Shown here one piece after another: positions 32,443 through 41,695 of a DNA stretch of 64,000 nt (position 1 is its first letter; each line of letters starts with the position of its first letter). Made by a program: the position numbers and the translations under genes. The DNA is taken from contig CAYWJT010000003.1 of NCBI GenBank assembly GCA_964458655.1, positions 14,814 through 78,813 of the forward strand. The letters run 5' to 3'. Under the pieces are notes generated by a model that was given only the letters and a program-made list of their open reading frames with translations, did not search any database and was not told the DNA's origin. Origin of the DNA: CAYWJT01 sp964458655 (GTDB lineage Bacteria; Acidobacteriota; Aminicenantia; Aminicenantales; Saccharicenantaceae).

Positions 32443-33483
32443 GTGAGCGAGCATACGATCCGCGAGCAGATCGAGCAACTGGAGTCCGAAACTCTTTCGC
32501 CCCGGGCCTGCCTGAGCTCGCGCTCCCGGGGCCGGGTCAGGCCGGAAGCGCCGCATCCGCTCCGGACCGCCTTCCAGCGTGACCGCGACAGGATCATCCA
32601 TTCCAAGTCCTTCCGCCGCCTCAAGCACAAGACCCAGGTCTTCCTGTCGCCGTTCGGGGACCACTACCGCACCCGCCTGACGCACTGCCTGGAGGTCTCC
32701 CAGATAGCGCGCACCATAGCCCGCGCTCTCAGGCTCAACGAAGACTTGACCGAGGCCATCGCCCTCGGCCATGACCTGGGCCACACGCCTTTCGGCCACG
32801 CCGGCGAAGAGACGCTGGCCCGCCTGCTGCCCAACGGCTTCCACCACTCCGAGCAGAGCCTGCGTGTCGTGGAGAAGCTCGAGTACGAGGGCAAGGGCCT
32901 GAACCTGACCTTCGAGGTCCGCGACGGCATCCTCAGGCATTCCAAGGGCCGAGGCGAAATATTCGACCCTGACGCCGCGGACATGCCGGCGACGCTCGAA
33001 GGCCAGATCGTGAGGGTCTCGGACGTCATCGCCTACGTCAACCACGACGTGGACGACGCCGTCCGCGGAGGCATCATCAAGGACGAGGACATCCCGCCGG
33101 CGCTGGTCAAGGTGCTGGGCAAGTTCCACGCCACCCGCATCGACCGGATGGTGATGGACGTCGTCGAAGCCAGCCTGGCCTGCGGACTGGAGAGGATCAC
33201 GATGAGCGACCGCATCCTGAAGGCCGTCCTGGGCCTCAGGGATTTCCTTTATGATCGTGTCTACTTCAACTCGGTCGCCCGCGACGAGCTCAGGAAGACC
33301 GAGAAGATCCTGCGCGACCTATTCGATTACGTGCGGGCCAACCCCAGGGGCTACGTCAAGGAATACCCGGCCGGCGACCCGCTCGTGCTCCGGGTGGGCG
33401 ATTTCCTGGCCGGCATGACCGACCGCTACGCCGTCCAGCTCTACGAAGAGATCTTCCTGCCCAAGTCCTGGCCGGTGCTCTGA
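32443..33483 (+). CDS. dgt: Deoxyguanosinetriphosphate triphosphohydrolase-like protein
   Basis: HD-domain enzyme releasing triphosphate from dNTPs. The 346-residue form starts at GTG 32443 behind GGAG; the open frame runs much further upstream (to 31489) but that part is non-coding. Landmarks are FQRDRDRIIHSKSFRRLKHKTQV, the HD residues in TRLTHCLEVSQIA and HDLGHTPFGHAGE, and the family's C-terminal helix set. Length matches the short bacterial dGTPase-like group rather than the 500-residue E. coli Dgt. Confidence 0.93.
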   Translation: MSEHTIREQIEQLESETLSPRACLSSRSRGRVRPEAPHPLRTAFQRDRDRIIHSKSFRRLKHKTQVFLSPFGDHYRTRLTHCLEVSQIARTIARALRLNEDLTEAIALGHDLGHTPFGHAGEETLARLLPNGFHHSEQSLRVVEKLEYEGKGLNLTFEVRDGILRHSKGRGEIFDPDAADMPATLEGQIVRVSDVIAYVNHDVDDAVRGGIIKDEDIPPALVKVLGKFHATRIDRMVMDVVEASLACGLERITMSDRILKAVLGLRDFLYDRVYFNSVARDELRKTEKILRDLFDYVRANPRGYVKEYPAGDPLVLRVGDFLAGMTDRYAVQLYEEIFLPKSWPVL

Positions 33484-33596
33484 GCCTGCCCGGCCAGGGT
33501 CCTCTCGACAGCGGGAAATCCCCATCATCCGTTGTAGACCGTCCGCTCCGGTCGTGGTATATATAACTCTCTTTTTCGAAGCGAGGAGGAAGGGAC

Positions 33597-35444
33597 ATGA
33601 CCAGGACAGAGGCTCTGAAAAGGATCGCGACCCGGCTGCGCGTCCATTCCCTGCGCATGACCACGACCGCCGGGTCCGGGCACCCGACGACCTGCCTGTC
33701 CGCGGCCGACCTCATGGCCGCCCTTTTCTTCAGCGAGATGCGCGTCAATCCCAAGGACCCCCACGACCCGGGCGCCGACGAGTTCGTCCTGTCCAAGGGG
33801 CACGCTGCGCCGCTCCTCTGGGCGGCTTACGCCGAAGCCGGGCTTGTCCCCCTGAAGGAACTCCTCGACCTGCGCAAGGTCACGAGCGAGCTCGAAGGCC
33901 ACCCCACGCCTCGCATGGAATGGGTCAAGGCCGCGACCGGTTCGCTCGGCCAAGGCCTGTCCATAGGCGCGGGGCTGGCCCTTGGCCAGAAGCTCGAGGG
34001 GGCTCCGGGCCGGACTTACGTCCTTCTCGGCGACGGCGAGTGCGCGGAAGGCGCGGTCTGGGAGGCGGCGGCCGCGGCCTCGGTCTGGAAGCTTGCCAAC
34101 CTCTGCGCCATAGTCGACGTCAACCGGCTCGGCCAGTCCGACGCCACCATGCACGGCCACGACCTGGCGGCCCTGGCCCGAAAGTTCCGGGCCTTCGGCT
34201 GGGAAACGCTGGTCATCGACGGCCACAGGATGGAAAAGATACTGGAGGCCTTCAGGCACGTCGGCCGCAAGGGCAAACCCACCGTTATCCTGGCCAGGAC
34301 CGTCAAGGGCAAAGGCGTTTCCTTCATAGAGGACAGGAACGGGTGGCACGGCAAGCCGCTCAAGCCCGAGGAACTGGCCCGGGCGCTCGAGGAGCTGGGC
34401 TGCCTGCCTGACGTCGACGCGCGCAAGTTCCTGAGGCCGGCGCGCAAGTTCAAGAAGTCCGGACCCGGGAGAGTGGGGCGTGTCGATTTCCCGAGGACTC
34501 GCTACACCGAAAAGACGGCCACCCGGTTGGCCTACGGCAACGCCCTCCGGGAGCTGGGCCGGGTCAACGGCTCGGTCGTCGTGCTCGACGGCGACGTCAA
34601 GAACTCGACCTACGCCGATAAATTCTTCGAGGCCTTCCCGGGGCGCTCCTTCCAGTCCTACATCGCCGAGCAGAACATGATCGGGGCGGCGGTGGGCCTG
34701 GCGGCCCGCGGCTTCATTCCCTTCGCGGCCACCTTCGCGGCTTTCCTGACCCGCGCCCACGACCAGCTGCGCATGGCGGCCTATTCCTTCGCCAACATCA
34801 AGCTCTGCGGCTCCCACGTCGGCGTCAGCATCGGCGAGGACGGGCCGTCTCAGATGGGGCTCGAGGACCTGGCTATGTTCCGTTCCATCCCGGGCTGCGT
34901 CGTCCTCTACCCGAGCGACGCTTTCGCGGCCGAAGCCTGCGTCGCCGAGCTCGCGGCCAGGCGCGGCATGGGCTACATAAGGACGACGCGGCCGGCGACG
35001 CCGCTTCTCTATTCCGCCGAGGAGAGCTTCCCGGTGGGCGGGAGCAAGGTCCTGCGCCGGAGCGACCGGGACAGGGCGGCGATAATCGCAGCCGGAATAA
35101 CGGTCCATGAAGCCCTCAAGGCCCATAAGAGCTTGGCGGAAAAAAGCATCGCGGTCAGGGTCATAGACGCCTATTCCGTCGCGCCGCTCGACGAGGCTGG
35201 AATACGTCGTGAGGTGGCTGAGGCGGGCGGCCGGGCGGTCGTCGTCGAGGACCATTTCCCCGGCGGCGGGCTCGGCGACGCCGTGGCCCAGGCCCTGGCG
35301 GGAAGGGCCGCGCTCAAGCACCTCGCGGTGCGGGACCTGCCGCGGTCGGGCAAGCCCGAGGAGCTTTTGGCCATGTACGGGATAGACGCCGCGGCTGTCG
35401 CGCGGGCCGTTGAGGAGCTTGTCAAGGGCGGGGACCAAGCCTGA
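33597..35444 (+). CDS. tkt: Transketolase (single-chain)
   Basis: Transfers two-carbon units between sugar phosphates in the pentose phosphate pathway. The 615 residues comprise the TPP-binding domain (TAGSGHPTTCLSAADLMAALFF, GSLGQGLSIGAGLA, the GDGECAEGAVWEA diphosphate motif), the pyrimidine domain (FIAEQNM-like YIAEQNMIGAAVGLA, GEDGPSQMGLEDL) and the C-terminal domain (DHFPGGGLGDAVAQAL). The length and these motifs fit the animal/archaeal-like short transketolase branch rather than the 660-residue E. coli enzyme. GAGGAGGAAGG precedes the ATG; a TATATAAC stretch about 30 bp upstream may be the -10 region. Confidence 0.94.
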   Translation: MTRTEALKRIATRLRVHSLRMTTTAGSGHPTTCLSAADLMAALFFSEMRVNPKDPHDPGADEFVLSKGHAAPLLWAAYAEAGLVPLKELLDLRKVTSELEGHPTPRMEWVKAATGSLGQGLSIGAGLALGQKLEGAPGRTYVLLGDGECAEGAVWEAAAAASVWKLANLCAIVDVNRLGQSDATMHGHDLAALARKFRAFGWETLVIDGHRMEKILEAFRHVGRKGKPTVILARTVKGKGVSFIEDRNGWHGKPLKPEELARALEELGCLPDVDARKFLRPARKFKKSGPGRVGRVDFPRTRYTEKTATRLAYGNALRELGRVNGSVVVLDGDVKNSTYADKFFEAFPGRSFQSYIAEQNMIGAAVGLAARGFIPFAATFAAFLTRAHDQLRMAAYSFANIKLCGSHVGVSIGEDGPSQMGLEDLAMFRSIPGCVVLYPSDAFAAEACVAELAARRGMGYIRTTRPATPLLYSAEESFPVGGSKVLRRSDRDRAAIIAAGITVHEALKAHKSLAEKSIAVRVIDAYSVAPLDEAGIRREVAEAGGRAVVVEDHFPGGGLGDAVAQALAGRAALKHLAVRDLPRSGKPEELLAMYGIDAAAVARAVEELVKGGDQA

Positions 35445-35551
35445 CGGAGGACGCGGGAGGAGACGAAGACAGCCGAAAGCTCGGTCAGGACGCTTCGGCT
35501 CAGGCCGCCTTTTGCTGTTCCTGTCGCGGGAAGCATGACACGGTAAGAAAG

Positions 35552-36490
35552 ATGAGCGAGACGCAATTTCGGGCAGTTAGCGCGCGCCGCTTTTTCAAAC
35601 CGCTCCGACCGGGACGGCCGCGGTCGGCTCTGTGGTCGCTTCTCCTGCTCGCTGGATTCGCGCTCGTTTTAATGTTCCAGTGCCGCCCGGCCCGCACTGA
35701 ATCCGGGCAGGTCGGCCGTAAACCCGGTTTGACAGCGGCAGCCGCCTCTCTTCAAAGCTCAGCCTCGGCCGGCCGCCGGCCGCGGCAGGAAGCCTCCAAA
35801 GGGAAAGTCACGGCCGTCTACGACGGCGACACAGTCAGGGTCAGGCTGGAGTCAGGCGAAGATAAACGCGTCCGTTTCATCGGCGTCGATTCCCCGGAGC
35901 TCGACGACAACCGGGAAAAGGTTCGGCTGATGGCCTTCCTGGCCAGGCGCTTCACGTTCCATCATCTTTACGGCCGCGCCGTGACCCTGACCTTCGACCG
36001 CGAGAGGGAGGACGCCTACGGCCGGTTGCTGGCCTACGTCGTGATGGAAGACGGACGGCTGTTCAACGAATCCCTGGTCAGGGAGGGCTTCGCCTTCGCC
36101 TATCTCAAGTTCCCGTTCGACGATGCCGTCCGCAACAGGCTCAAAGAGGCCGAGGACCAAGCCCGCCGGACGTCGAGCGGGCTCTGGCAGCCGGAGCCTT
36201 TCCCCAAGATAGCCCCGGAAGCCGTCACCGCCTCGGTCGGAAAGATCGTCACGGTCGTCTTCAGGTGCGCCGGAACTTTCAAGCGGAGCGGCTACCTCTT
36301 CCTTAGGCCCGACCGGGGAAGTTTCGAAGTGTTGATCCAGCGGAGCACGCTGTCCGCGCTCAAAGGCGACACCGATTTCAAGGGCAGGACGCTCCAGGTC
36401 GTCGGCTTCGTCGAGCTCTTCCGGGGCATGCCCCAGATCGTGGTCGGGGTGGCCTCGCAGCTCGCGGTCGTTCCCGCGCAGGCGCCCTGA
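35552..36490 (+). CDS. Membrane-anchored or secreted thermonuclease (SNase-like)
   Basis: Calcium-dependent staphylococcal-type nuclease, 312 residues. An N-terminal basic region and one hydrophobic span (LWSLLLLAGFALVLMFQC, about 28-45) act as signal or anchor; the cysteine after the span could be a lipobox but the context is poor. The SNase fold spans about 85-215 with active-site motifs VYDGDTVRV, VRFIGVDSPEL (Arg), and EREDAYGRLLAYV (Glu and Arg). Residues about 220-312 add a second small beta domain, probably an OB fold. Likely role: degrading external DNA for nutrients or defence. Confidence 0.85.
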   Translation: MSETQFRAVSARRFFKPLRPGRPRSALWSLLLLAGFALVLMFQCRPARTESGQVGRKPGLTAAAASLQSSASAGRRPRQEASKGKVTAVYDGDTVRVRLESGEDKRVRFIGVDSPELDDNREKVRLMAFLARRFTFHHLYGRAVTLTFDREREDAYGRLLAYVVMEDGRLFNESLVREGFAFAYLKFPFDDAVRNRLKEAEDQARRTSSGLWQPEPFPKIAPEAVTASVGKIVTVVFRCAGTFKRSGYLFLRPDRGSFEVLIQRSTLSALKGDTDFKGRTLQVVGFVELFRGMPQIVVGVASQLAVVPAQAP

Positions 36491-36583
36491 CGGCCGAGGT
36501 TTCCGGGGCCGGGGCGAACCGACTTTTCACTCGAGTCGGGCCATTGTGTGCTCGATGGAGCCGACCCAGCCCGACACGACGCC

Positions 36584-36612
36584 TTGCCAGGCCGCGGGTT
36601 CGATTGTAGAAT
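36584..36612 (+). promoter_or_regulatory. Promoter for the FAD-linked oxidase gene
   Basis: TTGCCA (36584-36589), 17 bp, TAGAAT (36607-36612), 44 bp before the ATG. Confidence 0.65.
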
Positions 36613-36656
36613 ATTGTCTTCCGGAGTTTGAACCGACAACCTAACGGAGAAATGCC

Positions 36657-38087
36657 ATGACACGCGCGCACAAGATCACCGCTGAGCTTAAGAAGAAGCT
36701 GGAAGGCCTGGTCGGCGAGACGAACGTGGCCTCCGACCCGGAAAAGGTCATCGACTACGGCCACGACGAGTTTTCCCTCAAGGAAATCGCCAGGACGCCC
36801 GAGCTCGTCGTCAAGCCCGCCTCGAGCGAGGAAATCGCGGCCGTGCTTAAGCTCGCCTCGGCCCACGGCATACCGGTCACGCCGCGCGGCGGCGGCACGG
36901 GCCTGTGCGGCGGCTGCGTTCCTGCTCCAGGCGGCATCGTCCTTTCGCTCGAGCGCATGAACCGCGTCGTTGAGATAGACACCGAGAGCCAGACGGCCAC
37001 GGCCGAGGCCGGCGTCCGGCTGTCGGATTTCAGCCAGGCCGTGGAGCACGCCGGGCTGAGCTTCCCGCCCCATCCCGGGGACGAAAGCGCCATGATCGGC
37101 GGCCTCGTGGCCACCAACGCTGGCGGCAGCCGGGCGGTCAAGTACGGGACCATCCGCAACTACGTCCGCGGGCTCGAGGTCGTCCTGCCTTCTGGCGAGG
37201 TCGTCCAGCTCGGAGGCAAATACGTCAAGAGCAGCACCGGCTACAACCTGATGCACCTGATGATCGGCTCGGAAGGGACGCTGGGCGTCGTCACCAAGGC
37301 CGTCCTCCAGCTTCACGCCAAGCCGGCCTTCACGCGGACCTTCGTCGTGCCCTACGCCGGGCTGATGGCCGCCCTGTCGACGATGTCGGCCGTCCTGAAG
37401 AAGGGCATCGTGCCCCTGGCCATCGAGTTCCTCGAGATCGAGCCCATCATCATCACCGAGGAACACCTGAACCTGCACTGGCCGAGCCGGCTGGGCAAGA
37501 CGCACCTGATGATCATAATCGAGGCCTTCTCCGAGGAGGACCTCGACCGCATGTCGCAGGAAATAGGCGACATTTGCATCGAGAACGGGGCCATCAACGT
37601 CTTCATAGCCGACAGCGCCTCCAAGCAGGAGGAGGTGCTGTCCATCCGCTCCAAGATCTACGACGCCATCAAGCCGGGCACGATCGAGATCCTGGACATC
37701 TCGCTGCCCCGCTCCGAGGTCGGGGCCCACGTGCGCCGGGTGAGGGAGGTGGCCGAGAAGTTCGCGATCTGGCTGCCGACCTTCGGCCACGCCGCGGACG
37801 GCAACGTCCACACGCACATCATGAAGGCCCGCTATGAAGAGGGGAGAATGGTGCCGGTGCCCGAGGAAGAGTGGCGGCCGAAGGTCGAGCCCGTCCGGGA
37901 GGCTCTCTTTCAGGACTGCCGGGCCCGCGGCGGCGTCATCTCGGGCGAGCACGGCATCGGCTTGGTCAAGAAGCCCTACCTGCACCTTTCGCTCGGACCG
38001 GCCCAGCTCGAACTCATGCGCGGCATCAAGAAGGTGTTCGACCCGGCCCACATCATGAACCCGGGCAAGATATTCGACCTCGAGTAG
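36657..38087 (+). CDS. FAD-linked oxidase (GlcD / D-lactate dehydrogenase type)
   Basis: Flavoprotein oxidising a 2-hydroxy acid such as D-lactate or glycolate. The 476 residues show the PCMH-type FAD domain (VTPRGGGTGLCGGCVP, PGDESAMIGGLVATNAGGSRAVKYG, GSEGTLGVVT) and the C-terminal domain with FGHAADGNVHTHI, GGVISGEHGIGLVKK and FDPAHIMNPGKIF. No Fe-S domain is fused and no GlcE/GlcF partner is adjacent, so it acts alone or with a distant electron acceptor. CGGAGAAATGCC precedes the ATG. The ACT-domain gene follows with its own promoter. Confidence 0.92.
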   Translation: MTRAHKITAELKKKLEGLVGETNVASDPEKVIDYGHDEFSLKEIARTPELVVKPASSEEIAAVLKLASAHGIPVTPRGGGTGLCGGCVPAPGGIVLSLERMNRVVEIDTESQTATAEAGVRLSDFSQAVEHAGLSFPPHPGDESAMIGGLVATNAGGSRAVKYGTIRNYVRGLEVVLPSGEVVQLGGKYVKSSTGYNLMHLMIGSEGTLGVVTKAVLQLHAKPAFTRTFVVPYAGLMAALSTMSAVLKKGIVPLAIEFLEIEPIIITEEHLNLHWPSRLGKTHLMIIIEAFSEEDLDRMSQEIGDICIENGAINVFIADSASKQEEVLSIRSKIYDAIKPGTIEILDISLPRSEVGAHVRRVREVAEKFAIWLPTFGHAADGNVHTHIMKARYEEGRMVPVPEEEWRPKVEPVREALFQDCRARGGVISGEHGIGLVKKPYLHLSLGPAQLELMRGIKKVFDPAHIMNPGKIFDLE

Positions 38088-38112
38088 GGGAGACGCGGCC
38101 GGTCGGTCATTT

Positions 38113-38142
38113 TTGCCCCGTCTTGACGCTATGTGATATACT
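38113..38142 (+). promoter_or_regulatory. Promoter for the ACT-domain gene
   Basis: TTGCCC (38113-38118), 18 bp, TATACT (38137-38142), 39 bp before the ATG. Confidence 0.5.
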
Positions 38143-38181
38143 TACGGCGGGGATTTAGAAAAATGAACAGGGGGTCCGTCC

Positions 38182-38574
38182 ATGGTCGTTGAAAGGGTCA
38201 CGGAGATCTACGTCATCCTCGAGAACAAGCCTTCGGTCCTAGGCGAGCTTTGCTCGACGATGGCCGAGAACAACATCAACATCGAGGCCATCGGCGTCTT
38301 CCACGACTCAGCCAAGCTGACCGTCCAGCCAAAGGACCTCAACAACGCCGTCAAGCTGCTGGGCAAGCTGAACTACATCACCGAGCTTCGGGACGTCCTG
38401 CGCGTCGACCTCGAGAACAAGCCGGGGGCGCTGGCCGAGGTCACGACTAAGCTTGGGGACGAGGGCATCAACATCGAATACTGCTACGGCACGCTGTCGC
38501 GCAAGGGCAGCACCGTTTCGGTCATCATCGACGTGAGCGACCTCGACCGGGCGCTTAGCATCCTGGGCGCCTGA
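38182..38574 (+). CDS. Tandem ACT-domain protein
   Basis: A 130-residue protein made of two ACT domains (about 5-68 and 72-130). The repeats share VTEIYVILENKPSVLGELCSTM and LRVDLENKPGALAEVTTKL, each followed by GINIE or NNINIE. ACT pairs of this size bind amino acids and act as free-standing sensors. Its position between an oxidase and the permease-peptidase fusion suggests amino-acid sensing, but no target is shown. AGGGGGTCC precedes the ATG. Confidence 0.85.
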   Translation: MVVERVTEIYVILENKPSVLGELCSTMAENNINIEAIGVFHDSAKLTVQPKDLNNAVKLLGKLNYITELRDVLRVDLENKPGALAEVTTKLGDEGINIEYCYGTLSRKGSTVSVIIDVSDLDRALSILGA

Positions 38575-38692
38575 GCCTTTCCGTCAGCCCGCCGGCCTTT
38601 CACCTGTATCTTGCTGCCCACGCAACGTGGCTTTCCCGGCCGCGTATGATGTAAGAATCCTGTTTATTTTGCCCCCTTTTTCGATTATTAAT

Positions 38693-41419
38693 ATGGGCAT
38701 GGATACAAGAACAGACATCGGCGCGCAACCCAAACCGGCCGGGCCCGAGCTTCCCCGGGTGCTCGGCCTCTTCAGCATCGTCTCGATCGTGGTCGGCACG
38801 ATGATCGGTTCCGGCATCTTCATCAACCCGGCCAAAGTGGCCGGCGATGTCGGCCGCCCCGAGCTCATGATGGCCGTCTGGGTCATCGGCGGTCTGTTGA
38901 GCTTTTTCGGGGCGCTCTCCCTGGCCGAACTGGGGGCCGCCTTCCCCCAGGCAGGAGGGATCTACATCTACCTCAGGGAAGCCTACGGCTCCATGATCGC
39001 CTTCCTTTTCGGCTGGACGCTCTTCCTGGTCGTAGAGGCCGGGACACTGGCCACACTCGCGGTCGGCTTTTCCACCAAGTACCTGCCCTATTTCGTCCGG
39101 CTTTCCGGCCTCCAGGGCAAGGTCGTGGCCGCGGCCTTGCTCCTGGTCCTGGCGATGGTGAACTACACGGGCGTGAAAAAGGGCGCATTGGTCATGAATT
39201 TCCTGACCAGCCTCAAGTTCATAGCCCTGATCGGAGTCTGCGCGGTCGTCTTCATTTTCGCTAAAGGCAGTACGGGCAATTTTATTTCATCCCCGTCAAC
39301 GTCCGGTCCAGGGGGCAGTCTGCTCGGCAGTTTCGGGGTCGCCCTGGTCGCCGCCCTGTGGGCCTACAAAGGCTGGGAGACCAGCACCTACAGCGCCGGC
39401 GAGACGGCCAACCCTCAGAAGACGCTCCCCCTGGGCCTGTTCATCGGCAGCGCCGCCGTCATCTTCCTATATATCCTGGCCAACTTAGCCTATCTGTACG
39501 TTTTTCCCGCCGCCCGGATGGCACAGTCTGACCGCATCGCCGCCGACGTCATGCAGGCCGCGGTCGGGCCGGCGGGCGCCTCGATCATCGCCCTGATCAT
39601 ACTGACCTCCATCTTGGGGACGTGCAATGGCCATCTGCTCACGTCGCCGCGGGCCTTCTACGCCATGGCCAAGGACGGCCTGTTCTTCAAGTCGGTGGCC
39701 AGGATCCATCCGAGATATCTAACGCCGCATGTGGCCATACTCGTCCTGGCCGTGTGGGGAAGCATACTGAGCACGAGCGGCACCTTCGAGCAACTCTTCA
39801 CCTACGTCATTTTCGGCTACTGGATCTTCATGGGCCTGACTGTTGCCGGAGTCATGGTGTTGCGGAAAAAAAGGCCGGACCTGCCCCGGCCGTATAAAAC
39901 CTGGGGGTATCCTGTGACGCCTATCCTTTTCATCCTTTCGGCCGTGTTCCTGACCCTCAATTCCCTCATCCGGACGTTCTGGAACTCGTTCGCCGGACTG
40001 GGGGTCATCGCTCTCGGCATTCCCGTCTATTTCTTCTGGAAAGCCCGTTCGAGGAAGGCCGCGGTGCTCTTCCTGGCGGCCTTCGTCATCATGGCCGCCT
40101 CGGCCCAAGCCTTCGAACCGGGGTTGCTTTTCGATAAAACGGAGTATGCCGGCCGCCGTGCCCGGCTGATGGAGAAGATCCCCGACGGCGTCGCCGTCGT
40201 CATGGGCGCCCAACCGGTCTTGAATTATTATCCCTTCGTCCAGAACAACGACTTCCTCTATCTCTGCGGGGTCCGCGTGCCCAACGCCGTGCTGGTCGTG
40301 GACGGCGTGCGCCGGGAATCGACCCTGTTCTTCACCATCAGCGACAGGGCCGCCCGGGACGAAGGCATCCCGCTCGCCCTGGTCAAGAACACGCGCGAGG
40401 TCGCGGGCGTCGAGCGCGTCATGCCCTACGAGGCCTTCAACAATGCGCTGTCCATGTACATCGCGCAGGGCCGCGTCATTTACACGCCCTTCCAGCCGGA
40501 GGAGCTGGCCCGGGAGGCCAGCCTCGAGAAGCTGCGGACCTGGAGGAACAACATCACCCTGAACGTATGGGACGGCCGGCCGACCAGGGAGGAGCAGTTC
40601 GTGAACAGGCTGCGCCAGACCTTCCCGTCGGCCCAGGTCAGGGACTGCTCCGGCCTCATCTGGGAGATGCGGACCTTGAAGTCGCCGGCCGAGGTCGAGG
40701 TCCTGCGCCGCGCGGGCCGGATCGGCGTCAAGGCCCACGTCGAGATGATGAAGGCCGCCCGGCCCGGCATGTACGAATACGAGCTGGCCGCCCTGTTCGA
40801 GTACATCTGCAAGAAGGAGGGCGCCGAGGAGCTGGCTTACGGCGTCATCATCTCCTCCGGCGAGAACCATCCCAACGTCCATTACTACCTGCATGACCGC
40901 AAGCTCGCCGACGGCGATTTCCTGGTCGTCGACGCCGGCCCGGAGCTCAACGGCTACGATATAGACATTACGGTGTCCTACCCGGCCAACGGCCGGTTCA
41001 CGGCCCGCCAGCGCGAGGTATATGAGGCCTGCAACGCCGTGCACGAAGCCTGCCTGCAGGTCTACCGGCCGGGCCTGACCGCCGACCAGGTGAGGGCCGA
41101 AGTCGACGCTATCCTCAAGCGCCGTGGCTTCGACCTCGAAAAGGACTATTTCAAGCGGATGCGAGGCTCGTTCGGTCACTACGTCGGACTGGCCACTCAC
41201 GACGTCGGCGGCGGGCCGTCCGTGCTCCGGCCGGGCATGGTCTTCGCGAACGAGCCGATGGTCATCTACGCCGACGAGAACCTGGGGGTGAGGGTCGAGG
41301 ACACGGTCCTCATCACCGAGACAGGCTGCGAGAACCTGACCCGCGGCCTTCCCAGGACCGCGGCCGAGATCGAGGCCCTGATGAAGGGCAAGGCCGCAGC
41401 CGACAAAGGCAGGCGTTGA
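38693..41419 (+). CDS. Fusion of an APC amino-acid permease with an exported M24 Xaa-Pro aminopeptidase
   Basis: One open frame of 908 codons joins two whole proteins. Residues about 20-450 are an APC-superfamily transporter with 12 spans: VGTMIGSGIFINPA in span 1, ALWAYKGWET and a TM12 ending IALGIPVYFFWKARSRK. Residues 458-474 (VLFLAAFVIMAASAQAF) resemble a signal peptide. Residues about 475-620 are a creatinase N-terminal domain and 640-890 a pita-bread M24 domain with all five metal ligands: Asp747, Asp758, His829, Glu854, Glu869. Positive residues before span 13 would place the peptidase in the periplasm. A GTG at 40064 behind GAGGAAGG could also start a separate secreted peptidase. No Shine-Dalgarno precedes the first ATG, so 38693 or 38699 may be the start. 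Confidence 0.88.
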   Translation: MGMDTRTDIGAQPKPAGPELPRVLGLFSIVSIVVGTMIGSGIFINPAKVAGDVGRPELMMAVWVIGGLLSFFGALSLAELGAAFPQAGGIYIYLREAYGSMIAFLFGWTLFLVVEAGTLATLAVGFSTKYLPYFVRLSGLQGKVVAAALLLVLAMVNYTGVKKGALVMNFLTSLKFIALIGVCAVVFIFAKGSTGNFISSPSTSGPGGSLLGSFGVALVAALWAYKGWETSTYSAGETANPQKTLPLGLFIGSAAVIFLYILANLAYLYVFPAARMAQSDRIAADVMQAAVGPAGASIIALIILTSILGTCNGHLLTSPRAFYAMAKDGLFFKSVARIHPRYLTPHVAILVLAVWGSILSTSGTFEQLFTYVIFGYWIFMGLTVAGVMVLRKKRPDLPRPYKTWGYPVTPILFILSAVFLTLNSLIRTFWNSFAGLGVIALGIPVYFFWKARSRKAAVLFLAAFVIMAASAQAFEPGLLFDKTEYAGRRARLMEKIPDGVAVVMGAQPVLNYYPFVQNNDFLYLCGVRVPNAVLVVDGVRRESTLFFTISDRAARDEGIPLALVKNTREVAGVERVMPYEAFNNALSMYIAQGRVIYTPFQPEELAREASLEKLRTWRNNITLNVWDGRPTREEQFVNRLRQTFPSAQVRDCSGLIWEMRTLKSPAEVEVLRRAGRIGVKAHVEMMKAARPGMYEYELAALFEYICKKEGAEELAYGVIISSGENHPNVHYYLHDRKLADGDFLVVDAGPELNGYDIDITVSYPANGRFTARQREVYEACNAVHEACLQVYRPGLTADQVRAEVDAILKRRGFDLEKDYFKRMRGSFGHYVGLATHDVGGGPSVLRPGMVFANEPMVIYADENLGVRVEDTVLITETGCENLTRGLPRTAAEIEALMKGKAAADKGRR

Positions 41420-41608
41420 CCGGGCGCTCGCCCCGCGGCGAGGCCTTGACCGGACGAACCCGGCCTTTTCCAATTCAGGGCTGGTCAGGCTGGAGGTCGG
41501 GGCCATCGGCTCTGTCATCCGGTTCTCACGCAGCAGGCCGGTTCGGTATACGTTTCAGAGCACCTGACCCAAGCCGGCGGCCGGTGAGGAGCCGACTGCC
41601 GTTGTTTG

Positions 41609-41638
41609 TTGCCTGAAAAACAAGTCCTGTGGTATATG
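41609..41638 (+). promoter_or_regulatory. Promoter for the sugar-isomerase-like gene
   Basis: TTGCCT (41609-41614), 18 bp, TATATG (41633-41638), 57 bp before the ATG. Confidence 0.45.
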
Positions 41639-41695
41639 AGCCGGGAAGGACGGGCCGGGACGGACAGTTCCGGGCCGTCAGGGAGGTGAACGGAC

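Noticed and set aside
32206..33129. Upstream extension of the yggS frame
   Set aside because: It is antisense to the dGTPase gene, and YggS similarity begins at MNMIAENVKA.
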